From assembly GCA_021737875.1 (NCBI GenBank), contig JAIPDD010000008.1:1-36412 (forward strand): DNA of 36,412 nt. Reading direction: 5' to 3'. Source of the DNA: Sulfuritalea sp. GTDB lineage: Bacteria > Pseudomonadota > Gammaproteobacteria > Burkholderiales > Burkholderiaceae_C. Both the position numbers and the translations under genes were made by a program. The notes beneath the pieces were generated by a model, which was not told the origin of the DNA, searched no databases, and worked only from the letters and a program-made list of their open reading frames with translations. Each line of letters opens with the position of its first letter. The first letter of the stretch is position 1. Shown piece by piece: positions 25,875 to 34,679 of the stretch.

Positions 25875-26591
25875 ATGCCAAACCGCTTTACGCCGCACCA
25901 CCGAGAGACGCTCCGAAAAACACCCCCATTGTTTTTTGCTTTGATCGGTTTGTTTATCTTTCTTGCCCTGATCCCCACGCTTTGGCCAGCATTAGACCTT
26001 CAAGCAGCCGCTTTATTTACCGGTAATCCACCAAAGGTAGCGGCAGCTCCTTGGTGGTGGGTTGAAATCATCAATTTGTATGTGCCACTGGCATTTCGAA
26101 TCATGGTTTTTACAGCATTGGCACTGTGGTTGGTGGCGACCTTGAAAGTACAGTGGTCGCAATGGCGATTGCCACTGGCTTTTGTTGTCCTTTCGGGCGC
26201 ATTGGGGCCGGGCTTGCTCGTGAACGCAGGGTTTAAAGACCACTGGCAGCGCGCCAGGCCTTACCAAGTCGAGAATTTTGGTGGGACCCAACAATTTACC
26301 CGCGCGGGCGTGATGACTGACCAGTGCAGCAACAACTGCTCATTCGTCAGCGGGCATGTTGCCTGCGGTTTTTTCTTTGCTTCACTAATGCTGCTTCATC
26401 GGCGCAGGCAAGTCGCTTGGGCGCTCATAGGCACCAGTGCGGGCCTGCTGATTGGCTTTGCAAGAATGGCCAATGTGGCACATTGGTTGAGCGATGTCTT
26501 GTGGGCTGCCCCGATTACTTTGCTGTGCAGTTGGGTGATTTGGAAAGTTTTGAGTCGAATTTACCAACCCAAGCCCACTTTATTTATTTAA
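25875..26591 (+). CDS. PAP2-family membrane phosphatase
   Basis: 238 residues with several membrane helices and the three PAP2 motifs. K(x6)RP is KDHWQRARP (Lys121-Pro129). The second motif is SFVSGH (Ser159-His161) with Val replacing the usual Pro. R(x5)H(x3)D is RMANVAHWLSD (Arg197, His203, Asp207). Such enzymes remove phosphate from lipids (lipid A, undecaprenyl diphosphate, phosphatidate) on the outer face of the inner membrane. The cysteines in DQCSNNCSFVSGHVAC are next to the active site. The substrate is not readable. The stop codon overlaps that of the convergent epimerase gene. Confidence 0.88.
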   Translation: MPNRFTPHHRETLRKTPPLFFALIGLFIFLALIPTLWPALDLQAAALFTGNPPKVAAAPWWWVEIINLYVPLAFRIMVFTALALWLVATLKVQWSQWRLPLAFVVLSGALGPGLLVNAGFKDHWQRARPYQVENFGGTQQFTRAGVMTDQCSNNCSFVSGHVACGFFFASLMLLHRRRQVAWALIGTSAGLLIGFARMANVAHWLSDVLWAAPITLLCSWVIWKVLSRIYQPKPTLFI

Positions 26592-27547
26592 GACCCTGCC
26601 AAGCCATCGAGGGCACTGGGATAGCGCAGTCGCAAGCCCAGTTCTTTTTTCATGCGTTGGTTTACAAGCCTGCGCGATTCGTTCATAAAGCTCAGCTGCA
26701 TGGCAGAAACTTCTTTTTGGAGTTCTTTTTTTGCCACGCGTGGGGGCCTAGGCAGGCCATACAGGTCCGCAGCGGCATCCAAGTACTGGCCCATCTTCCT
26801 ATCCGTATCGTCATTGATGTTATAGCTGCGTTGGGATTTTCCTCGCCACAAAGCCAAGAAACAGGCCCGAGCCAAGTCATCGGCATGGATATGGTTGGTA
26901 TAAACATCTTCATCATCATGCAAAACAGGCGAGCCTTTTTGCAAGCGAGCGAGCGGTGTTCCACCGTCGCGGTCATTGGCATAAATACCCGGTACCCGAA
27001 GCACACTGGCTTTTACCCCAGCAGATCGGCCCAAAAACCGAACTGTTGCCTCGGCATGGGCTCTTCGCTGCGCTCGGGGGGTTGTGGGTGAAATGGCTGC
27101 AGACTCCGTCACCCACGCCCCTTGGCAATCGCCATAGACGCCACTGGTCGATGCATAAACCAGAGCGTGAGAAGGCGCACGCAAACGCGTGGCCTGCGCA
27201 AAGGCGACCAAGCGGCCGTCCGACCCTCCCTCTGGGGTCGGTGGGGCCAAATACAAAATACGCTGGGCAAGACCTGCCAAACGCCGCAACTGCGCGACCG
27301 CGTCTAAGTTGCCCAACAACGGGGTGATGCCCACAGTACGCAAGTTCGCCATACGCGGGGCACTGGATGTCAAAGCCAAAACACGCACCCGAGGGGCAAG
27401 AAGTTGCGCCACGCGAAGACCCACATCACCGCAACCCACAATGAGCACTCGGCTTCTGCGAAACCGAGAAGGCAGCGCACCTAAAGGGGATTGGATTGAA
27501 GGCAAAATAAGGCCGTGTAAAAAAACAATGGCCCCTAGGATACCCAT
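26588..27547 (-). CDS. NAD-dependent epimerase/dehydratase-like protein (SDR)
   Basis: About 319 residues when started at the ATG at 27545-27547; the tracked ORF begins earlier, inside the divergent gene. The Rossmann motif is RVLIVGCGDVGLRVAQLL, followed by ILYLAPPTPEG, VYASTSGVYGDCQG and VLRVPGIYANDRDGG, the pattern of extended/atypical SDR proteins near YeeZ. HIHADDLARACFLAL is the usual C-terminal block. The catalytic YxxxK is not obvious, so enzymatic activity is uncertain. The 36 residues before the Rossmann strand include a hydrophobic stretch (MGILGAIVFLHGLIL) unusual for the family. A GTG or TTG start nearer RVLIVG is a real alternative. Confidence 0.8.
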   Translation of the reverse strand: MGILGAIVFLHGLILPSIQSPLGALPSRFRRSRVLIVGCGDVGLRVAQLLAPRVRVLALTSSAPRMANLRTVGITPLLGNLDAVAQLRRLAGLAQRILYLAPPTPEGGSDGRLVAFAQATRLRAPSHALVYASTSGVYGDCQGAWVTESAAISPTTPRAQRRAHAEATVRFLGRSAGVKASVLRVPGIYANDRDGGTPLARLQKGSPVLHDDEDVYTNHIHADDLARACFLALWRGKSQRSYNINDDTDRKMGQYLDAAADLYGLPRPPRVAKKELQKEVSAMQLSFMNESRRLVNQRMKKELGLRLRYPSALDGLAGS

Positions 27548-27552
27548 AAAAA

Positions 27553-28596
27553 ATGACCAGCAGCGCAACCTCTTTTTCAGTCTCCATCGAACCGAGCAAA
27601 GTGAACTTTTCATGTGCATCCGATGAAACCCTTTTGGCAGCCGGTATCCGTCAAGGTGTTGGACTGGCTTATGGATGCAAAGACGGCGCATGCGGTTCTT
27701 GCAAATGCAAAATGACCTCAGGATCGGTCACGCACGCCAACTTTCAACGCAAAGCCCTAAGCGAAGAGGAAGAAGCCAACCAGTTTGTTCTCACCTGCTG
27801 CGCCACACCGCAAAGCGATATCGTGTTGGAATCTCGCCAAGTCACGCAGATCGGGACACTCCCGATCAAAAAAATGCCAACCCGTGTGAGCAGCCTGGTT
27901 AAAAAATCGCCCGATGTCGTACTCATGCATTTGCAGCTGCCCGCCAACGACAGCTTTGCCTTTCGGGCGGGCCAGTACATTGAATTCATCATGCGTGACG
28001 GCGCACGGCGCAGCTACTCCATGGCCAATGCCCCGCACAATGGTGCCAGTGTTGAATTACACATCCGTCACATGCCCGGAGGCCGCTTCACCGACCTGGT
28101 GTTTGGCTCGATGAAGGAAAAAGACATACTCCGAATTGAGGGGCCCTTTGGCTCCTTCTACCTGCGCGAGGACTCCGACAAGCCCATGGTCTTTTTGGCC
28201 TCTGGAACCGGCTTTGCGCCCTTAAAAGCATTGTTGGAACATATGCAGCACAAGGGCATTGAACGTCCAACGACTTTGTACTGGGGCGGTCGCCGTCCTG
28301 CAGATTTGTATTTGCAAGACTGGATCACAACACAGCTGGCCCTCATGCCGCACTTGACATTCATTCCCGTGGTCTCAGATGCACTCCCCGAAGACCAGTG
28401 GAGTGGCCGCACCGGCTTTGTTCACCAAGCCGTGTTGGATGATTTTGCCGATCTATCCGCCTACCAAGTCTATGCCTGCGGTGCACCGATTGTGGTGGAC
28501 TCTGCAAGGCAAACGTTTTGTGCAAAAGCCCATCTACCAGAAGATGAATTTTTTGCTGACGCGTTTACGTCGGAGGCGGACAAGAAGCAGGCTTGA
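27553..28596 (+). CDS. [2Fe-2S] ferredoxin-flavin-NAD(P)H reductase (CDP-6-deoxyglucoseen reductase-like)
   Basis: A 347-residue electron-transfer protein. A plant-type ferredoxin domain (about 1-95) has Cys42, Cys47 and Cys50 in YGCKDGACGSCKC and the fourth ligand at Cys82 (LTCC). A ferredoxin-reductase domain follows, with the FAD motif RRSYSMAN, the NAD(P) motif SGTGFAPLKALLEHM and the terminal YACGAP block. The architecture matches AscD-type reductases and oxygenase reductase components. It would carry electrons from NAD(P)H to an unknown partner; no oxygenase or sugar-dehydratase gene is adjacent. The ATG lies five bases from the divergent epimerase start. The end overlaps the convergent permease gene by 32 bases. 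Confidence 0.9.
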   Translation: MTSSATSFSVSIEPSKVNFSCASDETLLAAGIRQGVGLAYGCKDGACGSCKCKMTSGSVTHANFQRKALSEEEEANQFVLTCCATPQSDIVLESRQVTQIGTLPIKKMPTRVSSLVKKSPDVVLMHLQLPANDSFAFRAGQYIEFIMRDGARRSYSMANAPHNGASVELHIRHMPGGRFTDLVFGSMKEKDILRIEGPFGSFYLREDSDKPMVFLASGTGFAPLKALLEHMQHKGIERPTTLYWGGRRPADLYLQDWITTQLALMPHLTFIPVVSDALPEDQWSGRTGFVHQAVLDDFADLSAYQVYACGAPIVVDSARQTFCAKAHLPEDEFFADAFTSEADKKQA

Positions 28597-29431
28597 GCTC
28601 ACTCAAGACAACCGCAAAAACAACAATGGCAGCGCCAATTGCTGCCCGCAGCGTCAAAACCTCGGAGAGCCACAACCACCCAAACAAGGCGGCAAACACG
28701 GGCTCCATGGCATAAATCACCGCAGCTTTATCCGCTGAAACATGGCGCTGTGCGAGCGCTTGAAGAAAAAACATGCCCGCAGAGGCAACGATACCCAGGT
28801 AGAGCAAGCCTACAAAAATTTCCCCATCCACGCGGGAAGGCAGTGTGAGAATACCGTCAACACCGCTACTCCAAACCATCCAAATACTGCCCATCAAGGC
28901 CATCCAAAACATCTGCGCGGTAGCCAATTGGGATGGAACGTGGGCTTTTGCCCGAGCTGATAGCAAAATCACGTAGATGGCATAGCCTAAAGCGCCCAAA
29001 ACAGTGGCCGAGTCTGCCAACAGGTGGGCTCCACCATCGTAAGACATTAACGCGATTCCCCCGCACGCGAGCGCCGCGGCAAACACCACCAACCAAGAAG
29101 GGCGCGCTCCGAGTGTGATCCCAAGCAGTGGCACCATCAACACATTCAAACTGGTAAGGAATGCGCTGCGGTTGGATGAAATAAATTCCAAACCGAAGGC
29201 TTGGGCCACGTATGTGATGAGTACCAAAGCGCCCAAAACACAACCCGTACGCCAAGTGTGGGCCGGAACGCGCAAGGCAAAAGGCGCCATGCACACAGCT
29301 GCAATTAAAAACCGAAGTGCGGAGACTTCAATCCCGCTCAAGGAAGCGGTTGCCACCTTCAAGACAGGGAAGGTTAAACCCCATACCAAGGTGGCAAACA
29401 AGAGCGCAAGGACGTAGCGATCGAGCCGCAC
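28565..29431 (-). CDS. DMT-superfamily permease (EamA family)
   Basis: A 288-residue membrane protein with about ten predicted helices in two EamA repeats: first repeat LALLFATLVWGLTFPVLKVATASLSGIEVSALRFLIAA; second ending SADKAAVIYAMEPVFAALFGWLWLSEVLTLRAAIGAAIVV, the typical E-P...E-L signature. Probable metabolite exporter of unknown substrate. The start is a GTG with no strong Shine-Dalgarno sequence. It lies 26 bases after livF on the same strand and may be read through from the liv operon. Confidence 0.9.
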   Translation of the reverse strand: MRLDRYVLALLFATLVWGLTFPVLKVATASLSGIEVSALRFLIAAVCMAPFALRVPAHTWRTGCVLGALVLITYVAQAFGLEFISSNRSAFLTSLNVLMVPLLGITLGARPSWLVVFAAALACGGIALMSYDGGAHLLADSATVLGALGYAIYVILLSARAKAHVPSQLATAQMFWMALMGSIWMVWSSGVDGILTLPSRVDGEIFVGLLYLGIVASAGMFFLQALAQRHVSADKAAVIYAMEPVFAALFGWLWLSEVLTLRAAIGAAIVVFAVVLSELKPASCPPPT

Positions 29432-29457
29432 GGGCAGGCTATCGGGACAAAGCCAAA

Positions 29458-30177
29458 CTACTCGCCCAAATACGCTGCACGTACCTTGGGGTCATTGAGC
29501 ATTTGCTTGGCGTCCCCGGTCATGGTGATGATGCCGGACTCCATCACATAACCACGGTTGGCGATAGACAAGGCGCGGCTTGCATTTTGCTCAACCAATA
29601 AGACAGTGACGCCTTGGGCAAAGACATCGCGCACCACTTCGAAAATTTTATCCACCATGATGGGTGACAAACCCATGGAGGGCTCATCCATCAGCAAGAC
29701 CTTGGGGCGGCTCATCAAGGCCCGGCCCATGGCCAGCATTTGTTGCTCACCGCCCGACATGGTGCCTGCGAGTTGGTCTCTGCGCTCTTTGAGGCGAGGA
29801 AAAATGGCAAACATCTTTTCAATATCGGCTTCAATTCCTTCTTTGTCGTCACGGATGTACGCGCCCATTTGCAAATTCTCAATGATCGACATGCGTGTGA
29901 ATACGCCGCGGCCTTCGGGAACCATCGCCAGGCCTTGCTTCACCAAGTCCCAAGGGCCTTGACCGCGAATGCTTTGGCCCATGTATTCAATGTCGCCAGC
30001 AGCCATGGGTAAGGTGCCCGTAATGGCCTTCATGGTGGTGGTTTTACCCGCACCGTTGGAGCCAATCAGTGAAACCAGTTCACCCTCGCGCACCTCAAAA
30101 TCCACCCCTTTGACGGCTTGAATCCCGCCATAGGACACTTTCAGTCCTGTTACCTTGAGCAATGTTTTGCCAGTCAT
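29458..30177 (-). CDS. livF: Branched-chain amino-acid-type ABC transporter ATPase LivF
   Basis: A 239-residue ABC ATPase of the LivF type. Walker A GSNGAGKTT is at 39-47, signature SGGEQQ at 141-146, Walker B LLMDEPSMGL at 161-170, and the H-loop region reads LLVEQNAS with Gln-Asn as is usual for LivF. It pairs with LivG to drive import through LivH/LivM. AAGGAAA lies six bases before the ATG. Last of the livHMGF set. The family imports Leu/Ile/Val but many relatives move amides, urea or aromatic acids, so the substrate is open. Confidence 0.95.
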   Translation of the reverse strand: MTGKTLLKVTGLKVSYGGIQAVKGVDFEVREGELVSLIGSNGAGKTTTMKAITGTLPMAAGDIEYMGQSIRGQGPWDLVKQGLAMVPEGRGVFTRMSIIENLQMGAYIRDDKEGIEADIEKMFAIFPRLKERRDQLAGTMSGGEQQMLAMGRALMSRPKVLLMDEPSMGLSPIMVDKIFEVVRDVFAQGVTVLLVEQNASRALSIANRGYVMESGIITMTGDAKQMLNDPKVRAAYLGE

Positions 30178-30229
30178 ATCGTTTCCTTGTCCGGCTCGGC
30201 GTGAACGCAGAGCACTTTGTTAGGTTGTG

Positions 30230-31024
30230 TCAGTGCCCACTGGTGCCTAAATAGGCCTCAATCACTTTGTCATTTTTCTGAACTTCAGCGGGCGTGCCTT
30301 CAGCGATCTGTTTGCCGTAATCGAGCACGGTAACCCGGTCGCACAAGCCCATGACGAGCTTCACATCGTGTTCGATCAACAAAATAGTACGGTTGTCATT
30401 GCGGATGCGGTCAATCAACTCGCGCAGCATGATTTTTTCAGTGGCATTCATTCCCGCAGCAGGCTCATCCAATGCAATCAACTGGGGATCGGTTGCCAGC
30501 GCTCTGGCTATTTCTAGTCGACGTTGGTCGCCGTAGCTTAAGGTGCGCGCGCGGTAATCGGCAAATTTTCCGATACCAACATACTCTAGGAGTTCGTGCG
30601 CACGTTCTGTAATAGCAGCCTCTTCGGCTTTGAACGAAGCGGTCCGAAACATGGCACCCAATAAACCAGAATGGGTACGAACATGGCGTCCGACCATGAC
30701 GTTTTCCAAGGCGGTCATCTCCGCAAACAAACGGATATTTTGAAACGTTCGTGCAATGCCCGCTTTAGCAACGGTATGAACCGCCGTGGGCTGGTAAGCC
30801 TTACCCGCCAATTCAAAGGAGCCCGTATCAGGCGTGTACAAACCGGTCAGCACGTTGAAAAATGTAGTTTTTCCAGCACCATTGGGGCCGATCAACCCAT
30901 AGACTTGGCCGCGTTCAATGGTGATGCCTACGTCGCTTAAGGCTTGCAAACCTCCGAAGCGCTTTGACACGCCAGAGACATGGAGAACGGTATCTTTCAC
31001 CGAATTTTTTACTGTTGTCGTCAT
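30230..31024 (-). CDS. livG: Branched-chain amino-acid-type ABC transporter ATPase LivG
   Basis: 264 residues from the ATG at 31022-31024. The tracked ORF starts five codons earlier at a TTG, which is less likely. Walker A is GPNGAGKTT (about 46-54), the signature helix reads LSYGDQRRLEIARAL, Walker B IALDEPAAGMN, and the H-loop LLIEHDVKLVMGL. The insert ARTFQNIRLFAEMTALENVMVGRH and the C-terminal KVIEAYLG are LivG hallmarks. It follows livM by 11 bases and precedes livF by 52. Confidence 0.95.
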   Translation of the reverse strand: MTTTVKNSVKDTVLHVSGVSKRFGGLQALSDVGITIERGQVYGLIGPNGAGKTTFFNVLTGLYTPDTGSFELAGKAYQPTAVHTVAKAGIARTFQNIRLFAEMTALENVMVGRHVRTHSGLLGAMFRTASFKAEEAAITERAHELLEYVGIGKFADYRARTLSYGDQRRLEIARALATDPQLIALDEPAAGMNATEKIMLRELIDRIRNDNRTILLIEHDVKLVMGLCDRVTVLDYGKQIAEGTPAEVQKNDKVIEAYLGTSGH

Positions 31025-31035
31025 GGTGATCCCGA

Positions 31036-32124
31036 TCAAGCTTTGGCGGCCGGTGGCAAAGATTTACCGTGCTCTGGCGTGGGCCACAAACCACGGGGAC
31101 GCAGCAGCATGATGCTGACCATGGCCAGAGCAATCAGCAATTGGCGCAAGATGGATGCGTCTAAACGACCACCAGTTAGTGATTGCAAAGGTCCAGCCAC
31201 ATAGCGCAGAACCTCAGGCAAAGCGGAAAGCAGCACCGCGCCCAAAATCACACCGGGCAAATGCCCCACACCACCAAGAACAACCATCGCAACAATCATC
31301 ACCGACTCCATCAAGCTGAAAGACTCGGGTGAAATAAAACCTTGAAAGGATGCAAACATGGCGCCGGAAACGCCCCCAAAGGTGGCTCCCATTCCGAATG
31401 CGGCGAGCTTCAAGTTGCGGGTATTGATGCCCATGGCTTTGGCGGCAATTTCATCTTCTCGAATTGCCATCCAAGCCCGCCCTACGCGGGACAACTCCAA
31501 GCGGTGGGATATCAAAATACTGACCAATACCAAAGCCAGGAACAGGTAGTAATACAGCGAAACCGACGCCAATTCAAACCCGCCAATCACCAGCTTCTTG
31601 CCTAAGTCAAATCCAAAAAAGTGCAAGGAGTCAATCTGGTTGATTCCTTTGGGGCCATTGGTGATATTGACAGGGTTATCCAAATTATTCAAAAACACAC
31701 GAATAATTTCACCAAAACCTAAAGTAACGATCGCAAGATAGTCGCCGCGCAAACGCAGGGTGGGCGCACCCAACAAAATTCCAAATGCGCCTGCAATTCC
31801 TGCAGCCAAGGGGATCACAAGCCAAAGAGGCGAATGCAAACCTTGTGGAAACATGGCAGCAATAGCAGGAAAGGTTTCTATCAAATGCGGAGAATTCAGC
31901 AGGCCAAACAGGTAAGCGCCAATCGCAAAAAAAGCGACATAGCCCAGGTCCAACAAACCGGCATAACCGACCACAATGTTCAAACCGACTGCAAGCAGCA
32001 CATACAGAAGTGCCATGTCCGCTATGCGGACCCACGCGTTGCCAAAGCCCTGTAAGAACACGGGTAAAACCAGCAGTGCAATTGCAGCTGCAACGATGAC
32101 CAAGAATTTTTGTTGTTGTTTCAT
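31036..32124 (-). CDS. livM: Branched-chain amino-acid-type ABC permease LivM
   Basis: A 362-residue permease with roughly ten membrane helices. The LivM blocks are VGLNIVVGYAGLLDLGYVAFFAIGAYL, LRLRGDYLAIVTLGFGEIIRVFLNN, NITNGPKGI and the EAA-like coupling loop RAWMAIREDEIAAKAMGIN. The C-terminus has RGLWPTPEHGK. AAGGAGGT, a full anti-Shine-Dalgarno match, lies seven bases before the ATG. It is 13 bases downstream of livH. Confidence 0.95.
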   Translation of the reverse strand: MKQQQKFLVIVAAAIALLVLPVFLQGFGNAWVRIADMALLYVLLAVGLNIVVGYAGLLDLGYVAFFAIGAYLFGLLNSPHLIETFPAIAAMFPQGLHSPLWLVIPLAAGIAGAFGILLGAPTLRLRGDYLAIVTLGFGEIIRVFLNNLDNPVNITNGPKGINQIDSLHFFGFDLGKKLVIGGFELASVSLYYYLFLALVLVSILISHRLELSRVGRAWMAIREDEIAAKAMGINTRNLKLAAFGMGATFGGVSGAMFASFQGFISPESFSLMESVMIVAMVVLGGVGHLPGVILGAVLLSALPEVLRYVAGPLQSLTGGRLDASILRQLLIALAMVSIMLLRPRGLWPTPEHGKSLPPAAKA

Positions 32125-32137
32125 AGCGGTGACCTCC

Positions 32138-33067
32138 TTATGCGCGGTCTGCTACGCGCTCACCTAGCAGTCCTGAAGGGCGCAAAGTAAGAACGACGAT
32201 AAGCACTATGAAGGCAAAAATATCAGAGTAATGGCTTCCCAAAACCCCGCCGGTGAGTTCACCGATATACCCTGCACCAATGGACTCAATGAGTCCCAGC
32301 AAAATTGCACCAACAACAGCGCCTGCTAAGTTTCCAATACCTCCAAACACGGCGGCAGTAAATGCTTTCAAGCCAGGCAAGAAGCCCATGGCATGCTGTG
32401 CAGTTCCATAATTCGAGGCGTACATCACGCCGGCGATAGCAGCCAACACTGCACCAATCACAAAGGTCGCTGAAATGACCATATCGGGTTTGACGCCCAT
32501 CAGGCCCGCAACGCGGGGATTTTCAGCGGTGGCGCGCATGGCACGACCGAGTTTGGTGTAGTTCACCAACCACATCAGTAGCGCCAAAGAAACTGCGGTT
32601 ACGCCCAAAATCATGACCTGTGTTGGCGTGATCACTGCGCCTGCGATGTTGATAGGCGTCGTAGGAAGCAAAGTGGGATAGGACTTGTAGTTAGGTTTCC
32701 AAATGATCATGGCCAAGGTCTGCAACAAGATGGACATGCCGATGGCGGTAATCAAGGGGGCTAACTTGGGGCTGTTGCGCAAAGGGCGGTAGGCCACTTT
32801 TTCAATAACAAAATTCAGTGTTGCCGCTACGATGCAAGAAATAAGGAGCGCGATCAGAAGAATCACGGGGCCTGGTGTACCCGGCATGGACTCTTGCATC
32901 ACGCCAATAATGCTCCAACTGGTGAGCGCTCCCACCATCATCACCTCACCATGGGCAAAATTGATCAAGTTGATAATGCCGTAAACCATGGTGTAGCCCA
33001 GGGCAATGAGCGCATACATGCTGCCCAGCACCAGGCCGTTAATGACCTGCTGTATAAAAATATCCAT
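32138..33067 (-). CDS. livH: Branched-chain amino-acid-type ABC permease LivH
   Basis: 309 residues from MDIFIQQVINGLVLGSMYAL; the ATG at 33065-33067 has CGGAG upstream and matches the usual LivH start. The tracked ORF adds 40 non-family residues. Family features are ALGYTMVYGIINLINFAHGEVMMVGA, YRPLRNSPKLAPLITAIGMSILLQ and the coupling loop GRAMRATAENPRVAGLMGVKPD. It is first in the livHMGF run. The usual periplasmic binding protein gene (livJ/livK type) is not found on either side. Confidence 0.95.
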   Translation of the reverse strand: MDIFIQQVINGLVLGSMYALIALGYTMVYGIINLINFAHGEVMMVGALTSWSIIGVMQESMPGTPGPVILLIALLISCIVAATLNFVIEKVAYRPLRNSPKLAPLITAIGMSILLQTLAMIIWKPNYKSYPTLLPTTPINIAGAVITPTQVMILGVTAVSLALLMWLVNYTKLGRAMRATAENPRVAGLMGVKPDMVISATFVIGAVLAAIAGVMYASNYGTAQHAMGFLPGLKAFTAAVFGGIGNLAGAVVGAILLGLIESIGAGYIGELTGGVLGSHYSDIFAFIVLIVVLTLRPSGLLGERVADRA

Positions 33068-33303
33068 AAAAAACATCTCCGAAGTTCTTGTGTTTGAACC
33101 GATTTGGCCGCGAACACTGGTGGCGTCACGCCATTGATAGCTATATGTCGGCCATCCCGATGGTTTCAGGTCTGCCGATTGTCGCAACCCGAGATTCTAA
33201 CGACCTCGCCAGAGAAAACCGGTTCAATAAGGCATGGGTTTACCCTAGAAAATGCGCAATCATCCAAACTGTTTACGCTTTTCATGGTGCATTAGTTTTT
33301 CTG
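33068..33303. other. Intergenic region upstream of livH
   Basis: This 236-base gap is the largest in the window. It must hold the liv operon promoter (minus strand) and the 3' end of the rarA transcript. The only clear structure is the palindrome at 33121-33133. No terminator with a T-run, no convincing sigma70 pair and no small ORF with family signal was seen. Confidence 0.5.
33121..33133. promoter_or_regulatory. 13-bp palindrome TGGCGT-C-ACGCCA upstream of livH
   Basis: A perfect 6-1-6 inverted repeat 53-66 bases upstream of the livH ATG. It fits the T-N11-A shape of LysR-type sites, and a LysR gene lies two genes away, but the link is only inferred. Confidence 0.4.
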
Positions 33304-34614
33304 CTATTGCTGCGGCTTAGTCTTGTGGTTGCGCGCTTTAAGCTCGCGCATTTTTTCTGCGATGCGAATTTCGAGGCCGCGCTCAACGGGCCGGTAAAAC
33401 TGCAGTTCTTCCAAGCCCTGCGGTAAATACTGCTCCCCTGCTGCAAACCCACCTTCCTCGTCATGGGCATAGCGGTAATTTGTACCGTATTCCAAATCCT
33501 TCATCAGCTTGGTTGGCGCGTTACGCAAGTGCATGGGGACTGGCCGACTGCCGTCTTTTTTGACCCACGCTTTTGCTTCGTTAAAGGCTTTGTAAACCGC
33601 GTTGGATTTGGGCGCCACAGCCAAATACACCACGCACTGGGCCAAAGTCAGTTCACCCTCGGGAGAGCCCAAGCGTTCGTACACATCCGAAGCGTCTAAG
33701 GCCATTCTCAAAGCCCGAGGGTCAGCCAAGCCAATATCCTCACTGGCCATTCGAATCATTCGGCGGGCCAGGTAACGCGGATCTGCACCACCATCGAGCA
33801 TGCGAACGAACCAATACAGTGCCGCATCGGGGTCGGAGCCGCGCACGGATTTGTGCAATGCCGAGATAGAGTCATAAAACTGCTCGCCACCCTTGTCATA
33901 GCGGCGCATACGCTCACCCAAAACCTTAAGCAACCATTCATCGCTGATGGCTTCGAGCCTATCTTGCTTGGCTGCAACTGCCAATGTTTCAAGCGTGTTG
34001 AGAAGCCGCCTGGCATCACCATCGGCATACCCAATCAAACGGTCAACCGCTTGCGCTTCAATGGCCGGCAAAGCAGAGTGCGCTTGGGCATGGACCACAA
34101 TTTGGCGTAAATCCTCTGGTGTCAAAGGCTGCAATACATAGACTGCCGCGCGTGACAACAAGGCTGAATTCACCTCAAAAGAAGGGTTTTCTGTGGTTGC
34201 ACCAATAAAGGTAAATAAACCGCTCTCTACGTGGGGCAAAAATGCATCTTGCTGGCTTTTATTGAAGCGGTGAACCTCGTCTACAAACACAATCGTTCGA
34301 CGCTGCTCGATGCCCTCACGCACGGTTTGGGCTTGCTCTACGGCTTCGCGGATTTCTTTGATTCCACCCAAGACGGCGCTGATGGTGATGAACTGCGCAT
34401 CAAACGCGTCCGCCATCAGCCGTGCGATTGTAGTTTTCCCAACCCCTGGCGGGCCCCACAAGATACAGCTGTGTGGCTGGCCAGACTCAAAGGCCAAGCG
34501 CAAAGCCATGCCGTCGCCCAGCAGATGCTGCTGACCAATGACTTCGCCAAGTGACTTAGGGCGTAAGCTTTCCGCCAAAGGCTGGTGCTTACTGGGGGTG
34601 AATGGTGTCGCCAC
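33304..34614 (-). CDS. rarA: Replication-associated recombination protein A (AAA+ ATPase)
   Basis: A 436-residue RarA/MgsA (Mgs1/WRNIP1) AAA+ ATPase that acts at stalled replication forks with SSB. Walker A is GPPGVGKT (54-61) and Walker B is [23 protein letters not shown] (from about 108). Sensor 1 is [19 protein letters not shown], followed by the family tetramerisation region with [18 protein letters not shown] and [17 protein letters not shown]. Length is normal. The start is GTG (34612-34614) without a clear Shine-Dalgarno sequence. It is not part of the liv operon in function; a 236-base gap separates them. Confidence 0.95.
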   Translation of the reverse strand: MATPFTPSKHQPLAESLRPKSLGEVIGQQHLLGDGMALRLAFESGQPHSCILWGPPGVGKTTIARLMADAFDAQFITISAVLGGIKEIREAVEQAQTVREGIEQRRTIVFVDEVHRFNKSQQDAFLPHVESGLFTFIGATTENPSFEVNSALLSRAAVYVLQPLTPEDLRQIVVHAQAHSALPAIEAQAVDRLIGYADGDARRLLNTLETLAVAAKQDRLEAISDEWLLKVLGERMRRYDKGGEQFYDSISALHKSVRGSDPDAALYWFVRMLDGGADPRYLARRMIRMASEDIGLADPRALRMALDASDVYERLGSPEGELTLAQCVVYLAVAPKSNAVYKAFNEAKAWVKKDGSRPVPMHLRNAPTKLMKDLEYGTNYRYAHDEEGGFAAGEQYLPQGLEELQFYRPVERGLEIRIAEKMRELKARNHKTKPQQ

Positions 34615-34679
34615 GCGCTAATCTCAAATAAAAGACAAAGTGTAGGCGAAGCCTTTGTAGCAAGGGCTTGCGAAAATTT

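Noticed and set aside
26324-27091. 255-aa plus-strand ORF
   Set aside because: It starts within the PAP2 gene and runs antisense through the epimerase-like gene. It has no family motif, while both of those genes have clear ones.
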